Assembly: GCA_965212165.1 (NCBI GenBank)
Contig: OZ243096.1
Span: 2,480,001-2,544,000, forward strand
DNA: 64,000 nucleotides
From: RHLJ01 sp965212165
Lineage (GTDB): Bacteria; Bacteroidota; Rhodothermia; Balneolales; Balneolaceae
Direction of reading: 5' to 3'
Shown here: piece by piece, positions 35,883 through 45,629 of the stretch
Layout of the letters: each line of letters begins with the position of its first letter
Position numbering within the stretch: position 1 is the first letter of the stretch
The notes under the pieces: generated by a model
Told to the model about the DNA's origin: nothing
The model's database searches: none
Seen by the model: the letters and a program-made list of their open reading frames with translations, nothing else
Made by a program: the position numbers and the translations under genes

Positions 35883-36353
35883 TCAACCTAACTTTTGAAG
35901 CGTTTCTTGTATAAGATTGAAGTTAGGAACATTAGAAGAATCGTCTAGTACTTCTGTATATCTGACAATGCCTTCTTTATCAATTACAAAAGCTGATCTT
36001 TTTGATACTCCCTTCATTCCAAAGAAATCCTGGTCTAGTACTCCATAAGCATCTGAAGCTTCTTTATTGAAGTCACTTAATAATTGGAAACTTAGGTTTT
36101 GTGAATCTTTAAAAGCTTTTTGCACAAAAAAACTATCGATACTTATAGCCAACACTTCGGCATTAAATGATTCATAGATTTTTAAGTTGTCTCTTATAGA
36201 GCAAAGTTCAGTTGTACAGACACTTGAAAAAGCTAATGGGTAAAAAAGAATCAGTACATTTTTTTTTCCTTTTAAATCAGAAAGTTGTACAAACTCATTA
36301 TTAGTGTTCTGTATTTTAAATTCAGGCGCTAATTGATCTATTTTAATTGACAT
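35883..36353 (-). CDS. Peroxiredoxin, Bcp/AhpE-like
   Basis: A thiol peroxidase reducing peroxides. ATG 36353 is chosen: it gives MSIKIDQLAPEFK at the start, where peroxiredoxins begin, and abuts the upstream membrane gene; a longer frame would add 23 non-homologous residues. The peroxidatic Cys is Cys46 in SSVCTTELC, and Cys51, five residues on, is where Bcp has its resolving Cys. The 156 residues are normal. It probably shares a transcript with the upstream gene. Confidence 0.87.
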   Translation of the reverse strand: MSIKIDQLAPEFKIQNTNNEFVQLSDLKGKKNVLILFYPLAFSSVCTTELCSIRDNLKIYESFNAEVLAISIDSFFVQKAFKDSQNLSFQLLSDFNKEASDAYGVLDQDFFGMKGVSKRSAFVIDKEGIVRYTEVLDDSSNVPNFNLIQETLQKLG

Positions 36354-36354
36354 A

Positions 36355-36969
36355 TTAAATATTTTGAGTGTTTTTTGAATCTGAGATTTTTTTAAATCCA
36401 ATTGACGCAACAATAATTCCAAATGAGAAAATTATTTTAGCTAAAAGTTGCGATAAATGAGGTATTGAGCCATCAAAAAACCAAAATAATACGAATGAAA
36501 AAAGTAATAGAATACAAGAAAAAAGCAATAAACCCCTCTCCTTGTACAAATAATGATTAATCGAAATTACTAAAATCCCTACAATAATAGCTGCACCTTG
36601 ATAAGTAATTTGTAATAATTCTTTCACTATTTGTGCATTAACTACAAAAGGATAAAAAAATAACACTAAGAATGGCATTAAAGTTAGATATAGAGGGAAT
36701 CTAGCAAAAACAGGTTTTGAGTTTCTAGTTTTTATAAAAAGTGCACTTAATGTAAGTGTTATTGCTATTAGATCGCCCCATTCCCTCCCAAAACCATGGT
36801 CATTATCTAATAAAACTTCGATCAATATTCCTATTACGAAACTAATTAATGATAATCCAAAGAATAAGCTTGAAAGTGATTTATCCTTCTTAGCAATAGC
36901 AATTAAATTAATAGATGCTGGAATACTAACTATTAAAAAGAGTATATAGGTCCAATTCAAATTTTCCAT
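36355..36969 (-). CDS. Uncharacterised multi-pass membrane protein
   Basis: A 204-residue protein with six or seven hydrophobic helices and short charged loops (AIAKKDKS, FIKTRNSK, YKERG). The tail after the last helix is basic and Ser/Asn-rich. I do not recognise the family. It sits upstream of the peroxiredoxin (1 base apart) and downstream of der (17 bases), so it is probably in the der transcript. Confidence 0.65.
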   Translation of the reverse strand: MENLNWTYILFLIVSIPASINLIAIAKKDKSLSSLFFGLSLISFVIGILIEVLLDNDHGFGREWGDLIAITLTLSALFIKTRNSKPVFARFPLYLTLMPFLVLFFYPFVVNAQIVKELLQITYQGAAIIVGILVISINHYLYKERGLLLFSCILLLFSFVLFWFFDGSIPHLSQLLAKIIFSFGIIVASIGFKKISDSKNTQNI

Positions 36970-36986
36970 AAAAATCTATGTCAGTT

Positions 36987-38294
36987 CTATTTTTGTCTGA
37001 ATACCATAGTTATCGGAACTCCAGTAAATTTATATTTCTCTCTTATTTTATTTTCGATATATCTTCTATAATTCGCCGGCATATCTTGTGGGTTGTTCAT
37101 AAAAAACTTAAACACTGGAGGTTCAGCTTTTACTTGAGTCATATAAGATATTTTCAATTGCTTACCTCTTTTCATCGGTAAAGCTTTTTCTCTTAAAATT
37201 TCTTCTAAAAAGTTATTTAATTCTGACGTACCAATTTGCATACCGCGATCTTCAATAACTTGATCAGCTAATTCGATAACTTTGTGAATTCTCTTTTTAT
37301 TTAGCGCTGAAATAGTAAGAATTGGCACATAACTTAGCTGAGGTACACTTTCTTTAATGTAATTTTCGAATTCTTTTACCGTGTTAGTGTCTTTATCTTC
37401 TATTAAGTCCCATTTATTAAGTACTATTATTAAGCCTTTGTTAAATTTTTCAGCTTCTCTAAGTACGCGCTTATCTTGATCTTCAAAACCACGAACTGCA
37501 TCTAACATTAGTATTGCTACGTCACACTCTCTTATAGCTCTATCAGTTCGCACCGTACTATAGAACTCAATGTTTTCTTTAACTTTAACACGTTTTCTTA
37601 ATCCAGCTGTATCAACCAAGATATAAGCCTTATCGTTATAAGTAAATTTACTATTTATGCTATCTCTAGTAGTACCTGCAATTTCGGTTACTATTGATCT
37701 TTCGTCATTTAGTAAAGCATTAACTAGACTACTTTTGCCGACGTTTGGTCTACCAACAAAAGCTAATTTGGGAGCTGAATCTTCTGGTTCAGGTTTAATT
37801 TCAGGAAGTAGTTCAACTATTCTATCTAATAACTCTCCCGTACCTGTTCCACTTATAGCTGAAACTGGAAATATTTCATCAAATCCTAGTTCATAAAATT
37901 CACTAGCATTTAATCTTCTAAATTCATTATCAGCTTTATTAGAAACTACTAGAACTGGCTTACTTTGCTCTCGAAGCAACTTTGCGACAGATTTATCGAG
38001 AGTATTCATTCCAGTTTCAGTATCAACTACTAATAATATTACATCAGACTCTTCTAAAGCGATATGTACTTGCTCACGAATACCAACAACCATCACATTC
38101 ATATCGTCTGGAAGATAACCCCCAGTATCAATTACAGTGAAATCAACACCATTCCAATATGATTCACCATAATGGCGATCTCTTGTAACTCCATACTCAT
38201 CATGGACGATGGCTTTTCTCTCTCCAATTAATCGATTAAAAAATGTTGATTTTCCCACATTTGGGCGTCCAACGATAGAAACTACAGGAAGCAT
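36987..38294 (-). CDS. der: Ribosome-assembly GTPase Der (EngA)
   Basis: An essential two-domain GTPase of late 50S assembly. Both G domains are intact: GRPNVGKSTFFNRL with DTGGY near the N-terminus, and GRPNVGKSSLVNALL with DTAGLRKR in the middle. Base recognition motifs SNKAD and LNKWDL are present. The C-terminal KH-like domain covers about 350-435. The 435 residues are typical. It is first in the der, membrane protein, peroxiredoxin run. Confidence 0.97.
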   Translation of the reverse strand: MLPVVSIVGRPNVGKSTFFNRLIGERKAIVHDEYGVTRDRHYGESYWNGVDFTVIDTGGYLPDDMNVMVVGIREQVHIALEESDVILLVVDTETGMNTLDKSVAKLLREQSKPVLVVSNKADNEFRRLNASEFYELGFDEIFPVSAISGTGTGELLDRIVELLPEIKPEPEDSAPKLAFVGRPNVGKSSLVNALLNDERSIVTEIAGTTRDSINSKFTYNDKAYILVDTAGLRKRVKVKENIEFYSTVRTDRAIRECDVAILMLDAVRGFEDQDKRVLREAEKFNKGLIIVLNKWDLIEDKDTNTVKEFENYIKESVPQLSYVPILTISALNKKRIHKVIELADQVIEDRGMQIGTSELNNFLEEILREKALPMKRGKQLKISYMTQVKAEPPVFKFFMNNPQDMPANYRRYIENKIREKYKFTGVPITMVFRQK

Positions 38295-38362
38295 TTTATG
38301 TATTGTATTATTAGTTTATTGATGTACAAAAGTACGGAAATTTTATCACTTAAAGATTCCAT

Positions 38363-38602
38363 ATGCTTAAAACCTTTTATGAAAATATTGGCTTCCTAGG
38401 ATCTCTAGGATTATCCCTTTTTCTATTCCTTTTTATTGTTTTTTGGATTGCAGGAATTGCTGGAATTACCCTTCCAGTTGATGGAGGAAAAGCAAAGTAC
38501 AACAAATGGCAAGTACTTATTGCTATACTAATCCCTATCTATCCTGTAATTTGGATAATACACGATATCATTGTGCAACATAAGTTTATGAAAAATAACT
38601 AA
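38363..38602 (+). CDS. Small two-helix membrane protein
   Basis: A 79-residue protein with two hydrophobic segments (about 11-35 and 50-68) separated by a charged loop (DGGKAKYNKW). It is divergent from der and converges on the helicase gene: its stop ends at 38602 and the next stop begins at 38603. I do not recognise the family. The complete use of the space between der and the helicase supports it as a real gene. Confidence 0.55.
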   Translation: MLKTFYENIGFLGSLGLSLFLFLFIVFWIAGIAGITLPVDGGKAKYNKWQVLIAILIPIYPVIWIIHDIIVQHKFMKNN

Positions 38603-40618
38603 TCAATCTATTAACTCACTTTTACTTTCTAATTGGGTCGATTCGCTCTCTTCTATTAGCTTCCAACCTTCTAAATAAACATCCTCAAGTGGTTCTAGAA
38701 ATCTACTGGGTTTAGTAAAATAATCACCATATGAAGATTGAGCTAGAGCTGGATAACTATAATAAAGCATTTGTTTTGCGCGAGTGGTAGCTACATATAA
38801 AAGTCTTAATTCTTCATCAAGCTGTTCTATATCTTCTACCGAATAAGCAGAAGGAAGTACTCCATCAAGGCATTGAATAATAAAAACGTGCTCCCATTCT
38901 AGTCCTTTCGAAGAATGAATTGTACTAAGTATTAGTGGGGGTTCCTCGTTTTGTTTTTGTTCTGTATCTATGACAGATGCAGTTATAGGTTCAAGTGCAA
39001 GTTCTTCTAGCATTTTTTCCAAGCTATTAAAGCTTAACGAAATATTTATAAAAGCATCTAGGTCCTTTATACGCTTAGGATAGTCATCATATCTTTTTTC
39101 ACAAAAAACCCTATAATAATCTACAATTAATTCAATTGTTTGGGATACATTTAATTCTCTTTCTTTAATATTTAATAATAACTTGCTAAGGTTTTTTATT
39201 TGATTTAAGTATGATTTACTTACTGATTCTGAAAGGTCGAGTTGATAAGGGTTACTTGCCAATTTAATCCAATCAAATAACTCCTGAGCTGTTTTTGGCC
39301 CTATTCCATCTATTAACATTAATACTCTATTCCAAGCTATTGTATCCATAGGATTAACGATAACGCGAATATGAGCTAGTACATCTTTAATATGAGCTGC
39401 TTCAGTAAATTTTTGACCTCCATATTTAACAAAAGGTATATTTTTCCGATTCAATTCAACTTCTAAGTCAAATGAATCTCTCCCATTTCTGAATAATACT
39501 GCTATATCATTTAACGGGGTATCTAGTTCCCTTAATTGAAGAATAGCTTGTGCTACGAACCTACTTTGATCATGTTCTGATGATGCTTTAACTAATGCTG
39601 GTTTGTCTCCCTCCTCCTTTTTTGAAAATAAACGTTTATCAAATTTAAAGTTGGCTTGAGCTAAAATATTATTAGCCGCTTCTAGTATTTCTGGGGTTGA
39701 TCTGTAATTCTCTTCTAGCTTAATTATTTTAGTCCCATTAAATATTTTAGGGAATTCCATTATGTTTTGATGATCTGCGCCACGAAATGAATAAATGCTT
39801 TGGGCATCATCTCCAACACCCATTACATTACCGTGTATACTAGAGAATAATTGGGTTAATTTAGCCTGAAGCTTATTTGTATCTTGATATTCATCAACCA
39901 TTACAAAACGATGAGAACCAGATACTTTAATTCGTATATCTTCATGCTGTGTAAGAAGTTCAACTGTTTTTATTAGAAGGTCATCAAAGTCCATTACAAA
40001 ATTTTGCTCTTTGTATTCTTCATACCCTTTCAAAACTTCTTCGATCTGTACTTGTTGTTCAATAAACTGAGGGTAAGATTCCAACAATAGAACCCTTAAA
40101 TCTAAATGTTTATTCTTACAGGTGCTTATCATTGAATAAAGAGTATTCTTATTGGGAAAACGTTTATTTCTTTTGTGAAGATTTAAACGAGTTCTTACAA
40201 ACTGAATAATTTCTAATGCATCTGCAGAATCAATTATTGTAAAGTTATTTGGAAAACCTAAATGATCTGAATAACGATGTAATATTTGACTACAGTAATA
40301 ATGAAATGTTCCACCTTTCACTCTCCGGCAACGCTCATCTAATATTGAACTTGCTCTATTTAACATCTCTTTAGCAGCTCTACGCGTAAAGGTAAGCAGT
40401 AGTATTTGAGCAGGGTCTACCCCACTCTCTACTAATCGAGCAACTCGATGAACCAATGTTCTAGTTTTTCCAGTTCCAGCGCCTGCAATTACTAAAGCAG
40501 GTCCATTTTCATAAAACACCGCTTCTAACTGTTGCTGATTCAATAATTCAGCATATGGAATAGAGTAATCCTCGGGTCTTAGTTTGACTTCTTCTTTTTT
40601 AAGAACAAATTTTTTCAT
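38603..40618 (-). CDS. UvrD/PcrA-family ATP-dependent DNA helicase
   Basis: A superfamily 1 3'-5' helicase of 671 residues. ATG 40618 is preferred to the TTG two codons upstream. Walker A is GAGTGKT at residues 46-52; LLTFTRRAAKEML (motif Ia), VDEYQDTN (motif II), GDDAQSIYSFRGA (motif III), LEENYRST (motif IV), STIHSSKGLEWEHVFI (motif V) and EELRLLYVATTRAK (motif VI) are present. The C-terminus is shorter than in UvrD and lacks an obvious RNA-polymerase-binding Tudor domain. It may act in repair or replication restart. Confidence 0.93.
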   Translation of the reverse strand: MKKFVLKKEEVKLRPEDYSIPYAELLNQQQLEAVFYENGPALVIAGAGTGKTRTLVHRVARLVESGVDPAQILLLTFTRRAAKEMLNRASSILDERCRRVKGGTFHYYCSQILHRYSDHLGFPNNFTIIDSADALEIIQFVRTRLNLHKRNKRFPNKNTLYSMISTCKNKHLDLRVLLLESYPQFIEQQVQIEEVLKGYEEYKEQNFVMDFDDLLIKTVELLTQHEDIRIKVSGSHRFVMVDEYQDTNKLQAKLTQLFSSIHGNVMGVGDDAQSIYSFRGADHQNIMEFPKIFNGTKIIKLEENYRSTPEILEAANNILAQANFKFDKRLFSKKEEGDKPALVKASSEHDQSRFVAQAILQLRELDTPLNDIAVLFRNGRDSFDLEVELNRKNIPFVKYGGQKFTEAAHIKDVLAHIRVIVNPMDTIAWNRVLMLIDGIGPKTAQELFDWIKLASNPYQLDLSESVSKSYLNQIKNLSKLLLNIKERELNVSQTIELIVDYYRVFCEKRYDDYPKRIKDLDAFINISLSFNSLEKMLEELALEPITASVIDTEQKQNEEPPLILSTIHSSKGLEWEHVFIIQCLDGVLPSAYSVEDIEQLDEELRLLYVATTRAKQMLYYSYPALAQSSYGDYFTKPSRFLEPLEDVYLEGWKLIEESESTQLESKSELID

Positions 40619-40756
40619 ACACAAAAAGTATTAAAAAAATTATGTATGTAAAAATTATGTGTGATAAACTATTTATTCATTTCTTTCTTTCCATTTCATC
40701 TTTAGCCCGATATATTCCATCCTTTTATATTAGGTTCAACTTTATAAACATAAATA

Positions 40757-41404
40757 ATGATTAACGAACCCTCGTTAGCACCTAAAGATTTTGGATGGAT
40801 TGAAGTAGTATGCGGAGGCATGTTCAGTGGTAAAACTGAGGAGCTGATTCGCAGAGCCAAAAGAGCGCATATTGCTGGCCAGAATGTAATTGTAGTTAAA
40901 CCTGCAATTGATAAAAGATATAGTGATACTGAAGTAGTATCTCATAATGAAACAGCGCTACCTAGCATATTAGTTGACACTGCAGATCAAATTGTTTTAC
41001 TGACGGGTAACGCACATGTAGTTTGCATTGATGAAGCACAATTCTTTGACGATAGGATTATTGAAGTAGCAAACTCATTGGCAAATGATAAGAAAAGAGT
41101 GATTATTGCTGGGCTTGATATGGATTTTGAAGGTCGTCCATTTGGTCCAATGCCTAATTTATTAGCAATTGCAGAATTTGTAACTAAACTACATGCTGTT
41201 TGCTCTGAAAGCGGGGCTCTTGCAAATTTTTCTCAACGTGTAATTAATAACAAGAATACGGTTTTAGTTGGTGAATACGACGCCTATGAACCTAGAGCAA
41301 GACATTGCTTTAGACCAAGTGTAGATATTAGAAGAGGAAAACCAATACGCCCTTTTATAAATCCGGTTTACAAGAAAGAACCTAAAGAAACAACAAACGA
41401 ATAA
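40757..41404 (+). CDS. tdk: Thymidine kinase (type II)
   Basis: It phosphorylates thymidine for salvage. The P-loop is GGMFSGKTEEL (Lys26, Thr27), the catalytic Glu is Glu93 in IDEAQFF. The 215 residues are slightly longer than E. coli Tdk. The lid region that normally has four zinc Cys keeps only two: CSES (Cys149, then Ser152) and RARHC (Ala181, Cys184), so the structural zinc is probably not bound normally. It is followed after 8 bases by a nucleoside transporter. Confidence 0.92.
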   Translation: MINEPSLAPKDFGWIEVVCGGMFSGKTEELIRRAKRAHIAGQNVIVVKPAIDKRYSDTEVVSHNETALPSILVDTADQIVLLTGNAHVVCIDEAQFFDDRIIEVANSLANDKKRVIIAGLDMDFEGRPFGPMPNLLAIAEFVTKLHAVCSESGALANFSQRVINNKNTVLVGEYDAYEPRARHCFRPSVDIRRGKPIRPFINPVYKKEPKETTNE

Positions 41405-41412
41405 ATCGCCTA

Positions 41413-42744
41413 ATGGAAAACATTTTACGTGGCATTTTAGGAATGGCTGTCATTATTGGTGGCACCTACCTCTTAAGTAGAGACAAAAAGAATATTAATT
41501 GGAGACTTGTTGGAACTGGGCTAGGTATACAGTTTGTTTTAGCGATTTTCATTCTTAAAGCTGAAATTTTAGCCGAATTTTGGAGTCCTTTAGGTTGGCC
41601 AATGCTACTTTTTGAAGTTATTGCAAGCTTTTTTGTAGTGGTATTAAAATATACAACAGCAGGTGCAGAGTTTTTATTTGGGTTTCTCGGGCATGGCCCA
41701 GAATATGCAGACAGTGTAGGTGTTATTTTTGCGTTTCAAGTTTTACCTACTATAATCTTTTTTGCATCACTTACTGCACTACTATATCACTATGGGGTAT
41801 TACAATTTATAGTTCGAGTTCTGTCTAAGGGAATGCAGAAACTTTTAGGTACATCTGGTGCAGAAACACTATCTGTTATATCAAATATTTTTGTTGGTCA
41901 AACTGAAGCCCCATTGGTTATAAAACCGTTCATTGAAAAAATGACCAAATCGGAATTATTAGCCGTTATGACTGGTGGAATGGCTACAATTGCAGGCGGT
42001 GTTATGGCTGCATATGTTGCAATGTTGGGAAGCTCATTTGCTGCAGCGAATGGTCTTGAAATCGAGGTTGCTCAACAGCTATTCGCCGAACGTTTATTAG
42101 GTGCTAGCTTAATGGCTGCGCCTGCAGCGTTAGTTATTGCTAAAATTTTATATCCAGAAACAGAGAAATCTGTTACTGCTGGAGAAGTTCAAATGGTTAT
42201 TGAAAAAACTGATGCTAATGGTATAGATGCAGCTGCTACAGGTGCAGGTGTTGGTCTTAAACTCGCAGCAAATGTAGGTGCAATGCTACTTGCTTTTATT
42301 GCTCTACTTGCCATGTTTAATGGTTTTTTTGGATGGATGAGTGACCTTACTGGACTTTCGGGAGTTATTGGCAGTCAACTTACCATTGAAATGTTATTAG
42401 GCTGGGTCCTCGCCCCTGCAGTATGGCTGATTGGGATACCATGGGCAGATGCGACATCAATGGGTGCACTTCTGGGCACTAAAATTGTATTAAATGAGTT
42501 TGTAGCATATCTAATGTTAGCTGAAGAAGTTGCTGCGGCTGCATTATCTCCAAAAACTGTTGCCATGGCGACATTTGCATTATGTGGTTTTGCTAACTTT
42601 TCGTCTATTGCAATTCAAATAGGTGGAATTGGTGGTTTAGCCCCAGGAAGAAAATCTGATTTAGCAAAATTTGGATTAAAAGCCGTTTTTGCAGGAACTT
42701 TGGCTAACTTAATGACTGCAACAATTGCAGGAATGCTTTTTTAA
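41413..42744 (+). CDS. nupC: Concentrative nucleoside transporter, NupC family
   Basis: An inner membrane cation-coupled nucleoside importer (CNT family), 443 residues. The family motifs GQTEAPLVIKPFIEKM and the GMATIAGGVMAAYV segment are present, as is ALCGFANFSSIAIQIGG near the C-terminus. There are about ten hydrophobic helices or re-entrant hairpins. Its position after tdk makes thymidine a likely cargo. Na+ or H+ coupling cannot be decided here. Confidence 0.92.
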   Translation: MENILRGILGMAVIIGGTYLLSRDKKNINWRLVGTGLGIQFVLAIFILKAEILAEFWSPLGWPMLLFEVIASFFVVVLKYTTAGAEFLFGFLGHGPEYADSVGVIFAFQVLPTIIFFASLTALLYHYGVLQFIVRVLSKGMQKLLGTSGAETLSVISNIFVGQTEAPLVIKPFIEKMTKSELLAVMTGGMATIAGGVMAAYVAMLGSSFAAANGLEIEVAQQLFAERLLGASLMAAPAALVIAKILYPETEKSVTAGEVQMVIEKTDANGIDAAATGAGVGLKLAANVGAMLLAFIALLAMFNGFFGWMSDLTGLSGVIGSQLTIEMLLGWVLAPAVWLIGIPWADATSMGALLGTKIVLNEFVAYLMLAEEVAAAALSPKTVAMATFALCGFANFSSIAIQIGGIGGLAPGRKSDLAKFGLKAVFAGTLANLMTATIAGMLF

Positions 42745-42778
42745 AATTAATAATCGAAAAAAAATATATTCATCAAAA

Positions 42779-44743
42779 ATGGAAAAATTTGGATTTATGA
42801 GAACAATATGCGTTCTATTCGCACTTGTTTTTATTTCCTGTGCGGGAAGTAGTACAACAACTAAAGAATTAGTATCAGGTACTCCTCCCTCTAATATAGT
42901 TGGAATAGTTGGAGATGAAGAAATAACTTACAATGAGTTAACTACCAATTTTGGATCTGGTAGCTCATTATCTGAATACTCGTTAGAAGAACTTCAAGAA
43001 TTCCTACCGATCTATCTAGACTATCGTGCTAAAATACTTTCTGCAAAAAAAGAAGGGTATTTTGATGATGAACGAATCCTAAGTGAGTATGAAGTTTATT
43101 CTAAACAAGCAGCATATTCATATTGGCTTGAAAATAAAATTCGTCCGACTTTATTTGATGAATTTAAGAGCAAGTTTACTAAGGAAATGAAATCATCACA
43201 TATACTTATTGCTCTCGATCCTAATGCAACACCCGATGACACTATTAAGGTTTATAATAAGATTCTAGAAGCAAGAGATAAATTTTTAAGTGGGACTCCT
43301 TTAAACGAATTAGATTCAGAATATTCAACTGTAAGACAAGGTAGATCAATGGGTGGTGACCTTCCATGGTTTTCTGTAGGCACTACTGTTAAACCATTTG
43401 AAGACGTGCTTTATAGTTTAGAAGTTGGAGAAATATCAATGCCTTTCAGAACACAATTCGGATACCATATTGTTCTCTTAGAAGAGACTAGAGAACGAGC
43501 TCCTTCTAGACTAATATCTCATATTTACCTACAAAGAGGACAAGAAACTTCACAACTTGACTCTGCTCTTTATGAATTAGATCGAGGAAATGATTGGAAT
43601 GAAGTTGTGAAAAAGTATACTCAAGATAGTCAATCTGCTTCTTCAGGTGGTAGAATTGGGTGGGTTAATTATGGTTCCAGATATGATCCTTCTTTTATTG
43701 ATTCAGTAATGTTATTAGACCCTTCTCTACCGTATTCTGATTATTTTATAAGTAGTTATGGTGCTCATATTATCAAAATTGACTCTATACAAACTTTTTC
43801 ATCATCAGAGGCTTACGATGATTATATAATGAAGGAGTTGGAAGACACTCGAACTTTTAGAAAGAGCAATTCATTTGTTATAAATTGGTTAAAAGATAAT
43901 TTTAAAGCCATAGAGTTCGCTGTTAATTTGAATGATTTCACTACACTTTTATTATCATTAGATTCAACAAATGTTTCAGACATTCAACTTTCAAATGATT
44001 TAGCATCAAAAAACGTCTTTACATTCGATGAATTTTCATTCACAACTCAAGATCTTCTAGATTATTTAATAACAACATCAAAAGGCCCTTTTAGTTCAAA
44101 TTATGTGTCGGCATGGTTTACCGATTTTCAAGATTATGTGATAGATAATAATCTCACAAAACTAACTTTAAAAGAATTACCTGATTTTAAAGAACAAACT
44201 GAAAATTATAAAAGTGGCTTGGTTGTTTATCAAATAAATGAAGATTCCGTTTGGAGTGCTGCAACTGTTGACACTACAAAATTGATGGAATTATTCGATC
44301 AAAACCCAGAAGATTATTCTTATAATCAACGTTTTTACTACCATCTAATTAGCTCTAGTAGAGATACCTCTCTTCAAAAAGCAATTGATTTTGTAAATGC
44401 TGGTAATTCACCGGATAGTATAAGAGCATTTGGTATAGCTGTTGGTGTTGTTAGTGATTCAACTGGCTCTTTCCAGGGTGAACCCTTCGATAAACTAGCT
44501 GAGATGAATGAAAATTCATTTTCAGAAGTCTTCGATTATAATAATAGAAAAGCTATTTTTTATCTTAATAGTATTCTAGAGGAAAGAAAGATGACCTTTA
44601 ATGAAGCTTTCAACAAATTACTTGCCGACTATCAACCTATTCGTGAACTAAAATGGCTCACTCAGTTAAGGAGTACTTTCAATGTTAAACTTTTTCCGGA
44701 GCATTTAGAGAAAGCTTATCAAGAAGAAAACATATCTAAATGA
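42779..44743 (+). CDS. Peptidyl-prolyl isomerase lipoprotein, two parvulin domains
   Basis: A 654-residue periplasmic folding factor, membrane-anchored. Start ATG 42779 gives a signal with lipobox VFISCAG; an in-frame ATG at 42797 is an alternative. Residues about 130-240 form a first parvulin domain (SSHILIALD, GGDLPWFSVG, PFRTQFGYHIVLLEE), and a second follows from about 245 (ISHIYLQRG, GGRIGWVNYG, SSYGAHIIKID). The last 280 residues have no clear domain. It overlaps the next gene by 4 bases. It is one of three adjacent SurA/PpiC-like genes. Confidence 0.82.
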   Translation: MEKFGFMRTICVLFALVFISCAGSSTTTKELVSGTPPSNIVGIVGDEEITYNELTTNFGSGSSLSEYSLEELQEFLPIYLDYRAKILSAKKEGYFDDERILSEYEVYSKQAAYSYWLENKIRPTLFDEFKSKFTKEMKSSHILIALDPNATPDDTIKVYNKILEARDKFLSGTPLNELDSEYSTVRQGRSMGGDLPWFSVGTTVKPFEDVLYSLEVGEISMPFRTQFGYHIVLLEETRERAPSRLISHIYLQRGQETSQLDSALYELDRGNDWNEVVKKYTQDSQSASSGGRIGWVNYGSRYDPSFIDSVMLLDPSLPYSDYFISSYGAHIIKIDSIQTFSSSEAYDDYIMKELEDTRTFRKSNSFVINWLKDNFKAIEFAVNLNDFTTLLLSLDSTNVSDIQLSNDLASKNVFTFDEFSFTTQDLLDYLITTSKGPFSSNYVSAWFTDFQDYVIDNNLTKLTLKELPDFKEQTENYKSGLVVYQINEDSVWSAATVDTTKLMELFDQNPEDYSYNQRFYYHLISSSRDTSLQKAIDFVNAGNSPDSIRAFGIAVGVVSDSTGSFQGEPFDKLAEMNENSFSEVFDYNNRKAIFYLNSILEERKMTFNEAFNKLLADYQPIRELKWLTQLRSTFNVKLFPEHLEKAYQEENISK

Positions 44744-45594
44744 TAACAAGAGTAGTAATTTTAGGATTTATTCTTCTCTTAGCTAACTGTACAAGAAAGT
44801 CTACAATTAAAGAACCAACTTTAGCAAGGGTTGGTTCTTCAATATTAACATTTTCAGATGCTAAAGAGGCTATACCCGATATAATTTTTCTAGAAGATAG
44901 TGTGAAAGCTTATAATAATTACAGAGATGAATGGATTGAACAACAAATTATTTTACAAGATGCTTATCGCTTGAGAGTGCATCGACAACCAGAAGTACTT
45001 AACAGATTAAACAAAATTGAAACGGACTTTATAGTAAAAGTCGCTCAGGATTATATTTTGGGTGAACTTAATCTGGAGCTTCAAGTAAGCAATGAAGAAG
45101 CCAGAGCTTATTATCAAGAAAATAAAGATAGCTTTGTACTAGAAGAACGATATTTGAGATATCGACATCTTATAGCTTCTTCCATCACAGATGCACAAAC
45201 GGCAAGAAATGATTTGTTAAGAGGTATTGAATGGGAAACTGTTGCAAATGATTTCTCAGTTAACCCAGAAGTAGCCATTCGTGAATCTCAGCGTTTTTGG
45301 CCCGAATCTATTGCAGGTGGTGATGTAAATATTATAAATCGATATTTACAAGTTATTGGTTTCTCCGAGATAAGTGTAATTGAGAGGGTTGGAAATCAAT
45401 ATCATTTTGTTCAACTACTAGATGAACGTGCGAAAGGTGACCACCCAGACCTTGAATGGCTTATTGATCAAATAAAAGAATGGTTAATCCTTGAAAAAAG
45501 ACGTAGAGTCTTTAATACCTATGTAAAGAATCTTTATCTTCAGGCTCAAGCGAATAATGAAATAGAAACATTCGACGTTCTACAACAGAATTAA
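44740..45594 (+). CDS. SurA/PpiC-like periplasmic lipoprotein
   Basis: A 284-residue lipoprotein with lipobox LLLANC near residue 17. The N-terminal half follows SurA N-domain helices (AKEAIPDIIF, then RDEWIEQQIILQDAYRL). Residues about 125-235 have a parvulin-like order (YRHLIASS, FWPESIAGGD, GNQYHFVQLLDE), but the motifs are degenerate, so isomerase activity is doubtful. It overlaps the preceding gene with ATGA. It probably serves as a chaperone with its neighbours. Confidence 0.68.
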   Translation: MITRVVILGFILLLANCTRKSTIKEPTLARVGSSILTFSDAKEAIPDIIFLEDSVKAYNNYRDEWIEQQIILQDAYRLRVHRQPEVLNRLNKIETDFIVKVAQDYILGELNLELQVSNEEARAYYQENKDSFVLEERYLRYRHLIASSITDAQTARNDLLRGIEWETVANDFSVNPEVAIRESQRFWPESIAGGDVNIINRYLQVIGFSEISVIERVGNQYHFVQLLDERAKGDHPDLEWLIDQIKEWLILEKRRRVFNTYVKNLYLQAQANNEIETFDVLQQN

Positions 45595-45629
45595 ATTATA
45601 TAATACCCCTTAGATAGTATAAAAACATA

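Noticed and set aside
36354..36422. Longer N-terminus for the peroxiredoxin
   Set aside because: Overlaps the membrane protein gene; peroxiredoxin homology begins at MSIKIDQ.
40619..40756. Possible RNA gene between the helicase and tdk
   Set aside because: AT-rich, unstructured sequence without any hairpin or conserved motif.
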